The translations under genes and the position numbers were made by a program. A DNA stretch of 64,000 nt from contig CM036621.1 of NCBI GenBank assembly GCA_020746105.1, forward strand, positions 25,191,501 through 25,255,500. Reading direction: 5' to 3'. This DNA comes from Trogon surrucura. Lineage: Eukaryota > Chordata > Aves > Trogoniformes > Trogonidae. A model generated the notes under the pieces. That model did not search any database and was not told the origin of the DNA. It saw only the letters and a list, made by a program, of their open reading frames with translations. Below, piece after piece: positions 61,801 to 64,000 of the stretch (positions are counted from its first letter, which is position 1; each line of letters starts with the position of its first letter).

Positions 61801-64000
61801 CAGCTAAAGAAAACTGTCAGTATGCTAGTTTGCTTATTGAACGCAAGAGAGGTTTTTTCTTCATGCTCATGTGAATACCCTCTGATTCATTTGTTGAAAA
61901 AACGAAACAAATAAAAGGCTAAACTGAGAAGCCAGGGAGAGCAGCTGGGATAAGGGCAACACAGAGAAGGGCATGTGAGTCCGTATACAGAGAAGCACCT
62001 GAAGAGTCAGAAGCTTCTCTGAATCATTTCACCCTTGGGCTGGTGACAAACACTGGCTCAGGATTCATGCAAGAGAATGTAAAGAACTTTCTACAGTTGG
62101 TGATGGAATAAATAGGGCTTGCATCCATGCTGCCAGGTGGCTGCATTCCTGCACGGGATGACCAGTATATTGCTACTTAGCAACCTGGCTGCCTGGGCAC
62201 TGCCCATTTGGGAAGGGGTGTGGAACACACCTGATGCTGCAGACGGGGCTCAAATTAATCCTGAATGCCTTGGTAGAGAGAGGTGATGGGGAGACAAAGG
62301 GAGCAAGGGCTTATAGGAAGATTGGGAAAGGGAGCTGTTACATTTATTTTTTTTGGGTGGTGTCTGTTTCCATGATCATAAGAAGAATTTTATGGTACTG
62401 ATTTAGGGTGGGGTAATAATAATAATGGGGTGAGAGTGAGGATGCCGAGAGGCTGCAGCATTGCAGCTGTTCCCTAGCTGCTTATGACTGCAACCTCTGT
62501 ATTCCATTTCTCATACACATTTGTGGATGAAAACTGCTTAAATTCACAAAAGAAAATACAATTTCTTAAGCCCTTTAGAGACTAATTACTGCTGTCATTG
62601 CTGAATTATAGGTGTGCAACTTTACAAGATAGGTCTCTTGAAAGACTTAGAAACTCCTGGCCTCGAGTGGCTTACGGCTATTTGGTGCTTGTGCTTTGAC
62701 AGGCACTTGAGAACAGGAGTCTCCATCCTCACTCTCCTTCCCCAAATTCCAGAGGTGTGTGTGCAGAACAGTCAGCACAAATGGTGCAGGGGATGAGATT
62801 CTGCAAGGGGAGGCACATCAGGGAGGCCACTCTTACACGTATGCACTACTCAGTTCCAATGGGGAACCCAAAATGCTTCGGAAGTTCGAGTGTCTCACTT
62901 GTGTAATAAAAACTGCCACTTTTGCTAACAACTGAAATGCTGCTGTATTTGGGCTGGAATCAGGGCAGAAGTGGAAGGAGTGGTCGTGTAGAATAAATAA
63001 AGAAAATAAGCAAAGCAACATCCACCTTGGAAAGCCAAGGATTGAGCACAAAAGCTCAGAAGGTGAAGCACAGAGTAGAAAGAATAAAGAACAAATATCT
63101 GTGCAAAAGTGTATAAAAATAAGCAACAAGCTTTGAATTTAGAGCTTCTAAAACCAGTCTGATTTCCAGAATTACTGGACTTCTCATTTGTTCTCATGAA
63201 TATGAAATTTAGACCCTTATACTCGATCGGGATTTTAATCATTTACACGCAATGCCCCCACTCCCCAACAACAAACACAAACTCAGGAAGGTTTAATCTA
63301 TTTTTTTTCCAGATATATTGTTATCTGTGCTTATGCTTTTAAAAAGTTTTACTCTGAAAAAAAAAAAAGACTTACATTAGGCATTAGTGGCTTATTACTG
63401 AAAGTAAACAGAAATACTGCATGTTTTTCTCGACATTTTCTAAAATCTATTTTACTTCTTTTTAAAATGTCCTGGTCATTTGTGATTAGGTTAAATAGCT
63501 CCCTGCCCCCATAAAGTTGCCTAAGTCTGAACAATGTTCAATCTCCCATCTCTCCCTCTCTCTTACCTGTTATAATTAAGTTCTCTTTGATTTGAACAGA
63601 TTGGACGATAGGAATTCATAATGTTACATCCTGCACACTGAAGCTAACTGATTAAGTGCTTTAAATTATTCTTCCTGACAGAATGATAAAGTTACAATCT
63701 GTTCAGAGATGATCTACAGCTTGCCAGACACCTACCGCTTCTTTCTACATTCATTTATCTTTTTGTCAAGCAGTTTAGGGAAAAAAAAAAAAAAGCGTCT
63801 CAATTCCATAGATCTTTTAAAGTCATCAGAACATCTGAATTATTAATGAGACTTTAAGGGAATGGTTCCTGATGGGGGCTGGTTTAGGAATGGTTGTAGG
63901 AAAAAAAATCTGGGAATGTGTACACATCAAAATAATTTCAGCTCCATTTAAAAAACCATTTAGTTCAAGTGTGACACATGAACCATTATGCATTTGTGGA
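58858..64000. other. AT-rich single-copy DNA, no identified gene
   Basis: No further exon of a recognisable gene was found. A 21-base T run is at 60948-60968. A G-run and a GT-rich stretch lie at 60596-60720. An RFX-like inverted repeat is at 62170-62184, and (TAA)n is at 62414-62426. The minus-strand frames at 62833-63242 and 60510-60737 overlap others and are unrecognised. A13-14 tracts occur near 63356 and 63781. Confidence 0.5.

Noticed and set aside
1-64000. CRISPR arrays, operons, integrases, phage or prokaryotic defence genes
   Set aside because: The sequence is vertebrate nuclear DNA with CR1 elements; no repeat-spacer structure or bacterial-style gene packing is present.

Overview
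The window is vertebrate and almost certainly avian nuclear DNA: AT-rich, with no operons, ribosome-binding sites or dense coding. Its dominant interspersed repeat is the CR1 non-LTR retrotransposon, in the form usual for bird genomes (3' ends made of short octamer repeats, body marked by a 'ttggaagggacct' block near the 3' end). The species cannot be named from what is visible. I found no host gene that I can identify by product, so this is best read as a gene-poor interval, either intergenic or inside a large intron.

Layout. 1-7.8 kb: AT-rich single-copy DNA with one exon-like open stretch ending at a perfect splice donor (1212/1213) and a TAATTA-rich block. 7.8-8.25 kb: short, young CR1 3' end (minus). 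11.25-12.42 kb: 5'-truncated, decayed CR1 (plus). 15.3-15.5 kb: older CR1 fragment (minus). 15.5-28.3 kb: single-copy DNA. 28.28-28.4 kb: CR1 fragment (minus). 28.8-29.5 kb: a 150-bp direct duplication. 32.9-35.9 kb: the main feature, a long CR1 (minus) whose endonuclease/reverse transcriptase ORF2 is open end to end except for one internal TGA; ORF1 is absent. 43.56-43.86 kb: a perfect (TCCTC)n array of about 60 units. 49.0-49.65 kb: a fifth substantial CR1 (plus), followed by a GC-rich CCAAT/TATA-bearing segment that looks like an LTR or promoter (49.87-50.2 kb). 58.07-58.26 kb: a compound CA/CT microsatellite.

The best candidate for host transcription is on the minus strand at 55.5-58.9 kb. 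A 145-bp open stretch is flanked by a good splice acceptor and a donor. About 1 kb downstream lies a second strong acceptor opening into a GC-richer segment, and 2.2 kb beyond that an AATAAA followed by a 12-base A run. Together they read like the last two exons and 3' UTR of an unidentified gene, but this is inference from splice-site shape and needs transcript data.

Nothing resembles a prokaryotic system, CRISPR array or virus with coding capacity. The coding signal that can be trusted is all CR1 ORF2. The copies range from nearly intact (32979-35912) to frameshifted and active-site-mutated remnants, so elements of different ages are present together.
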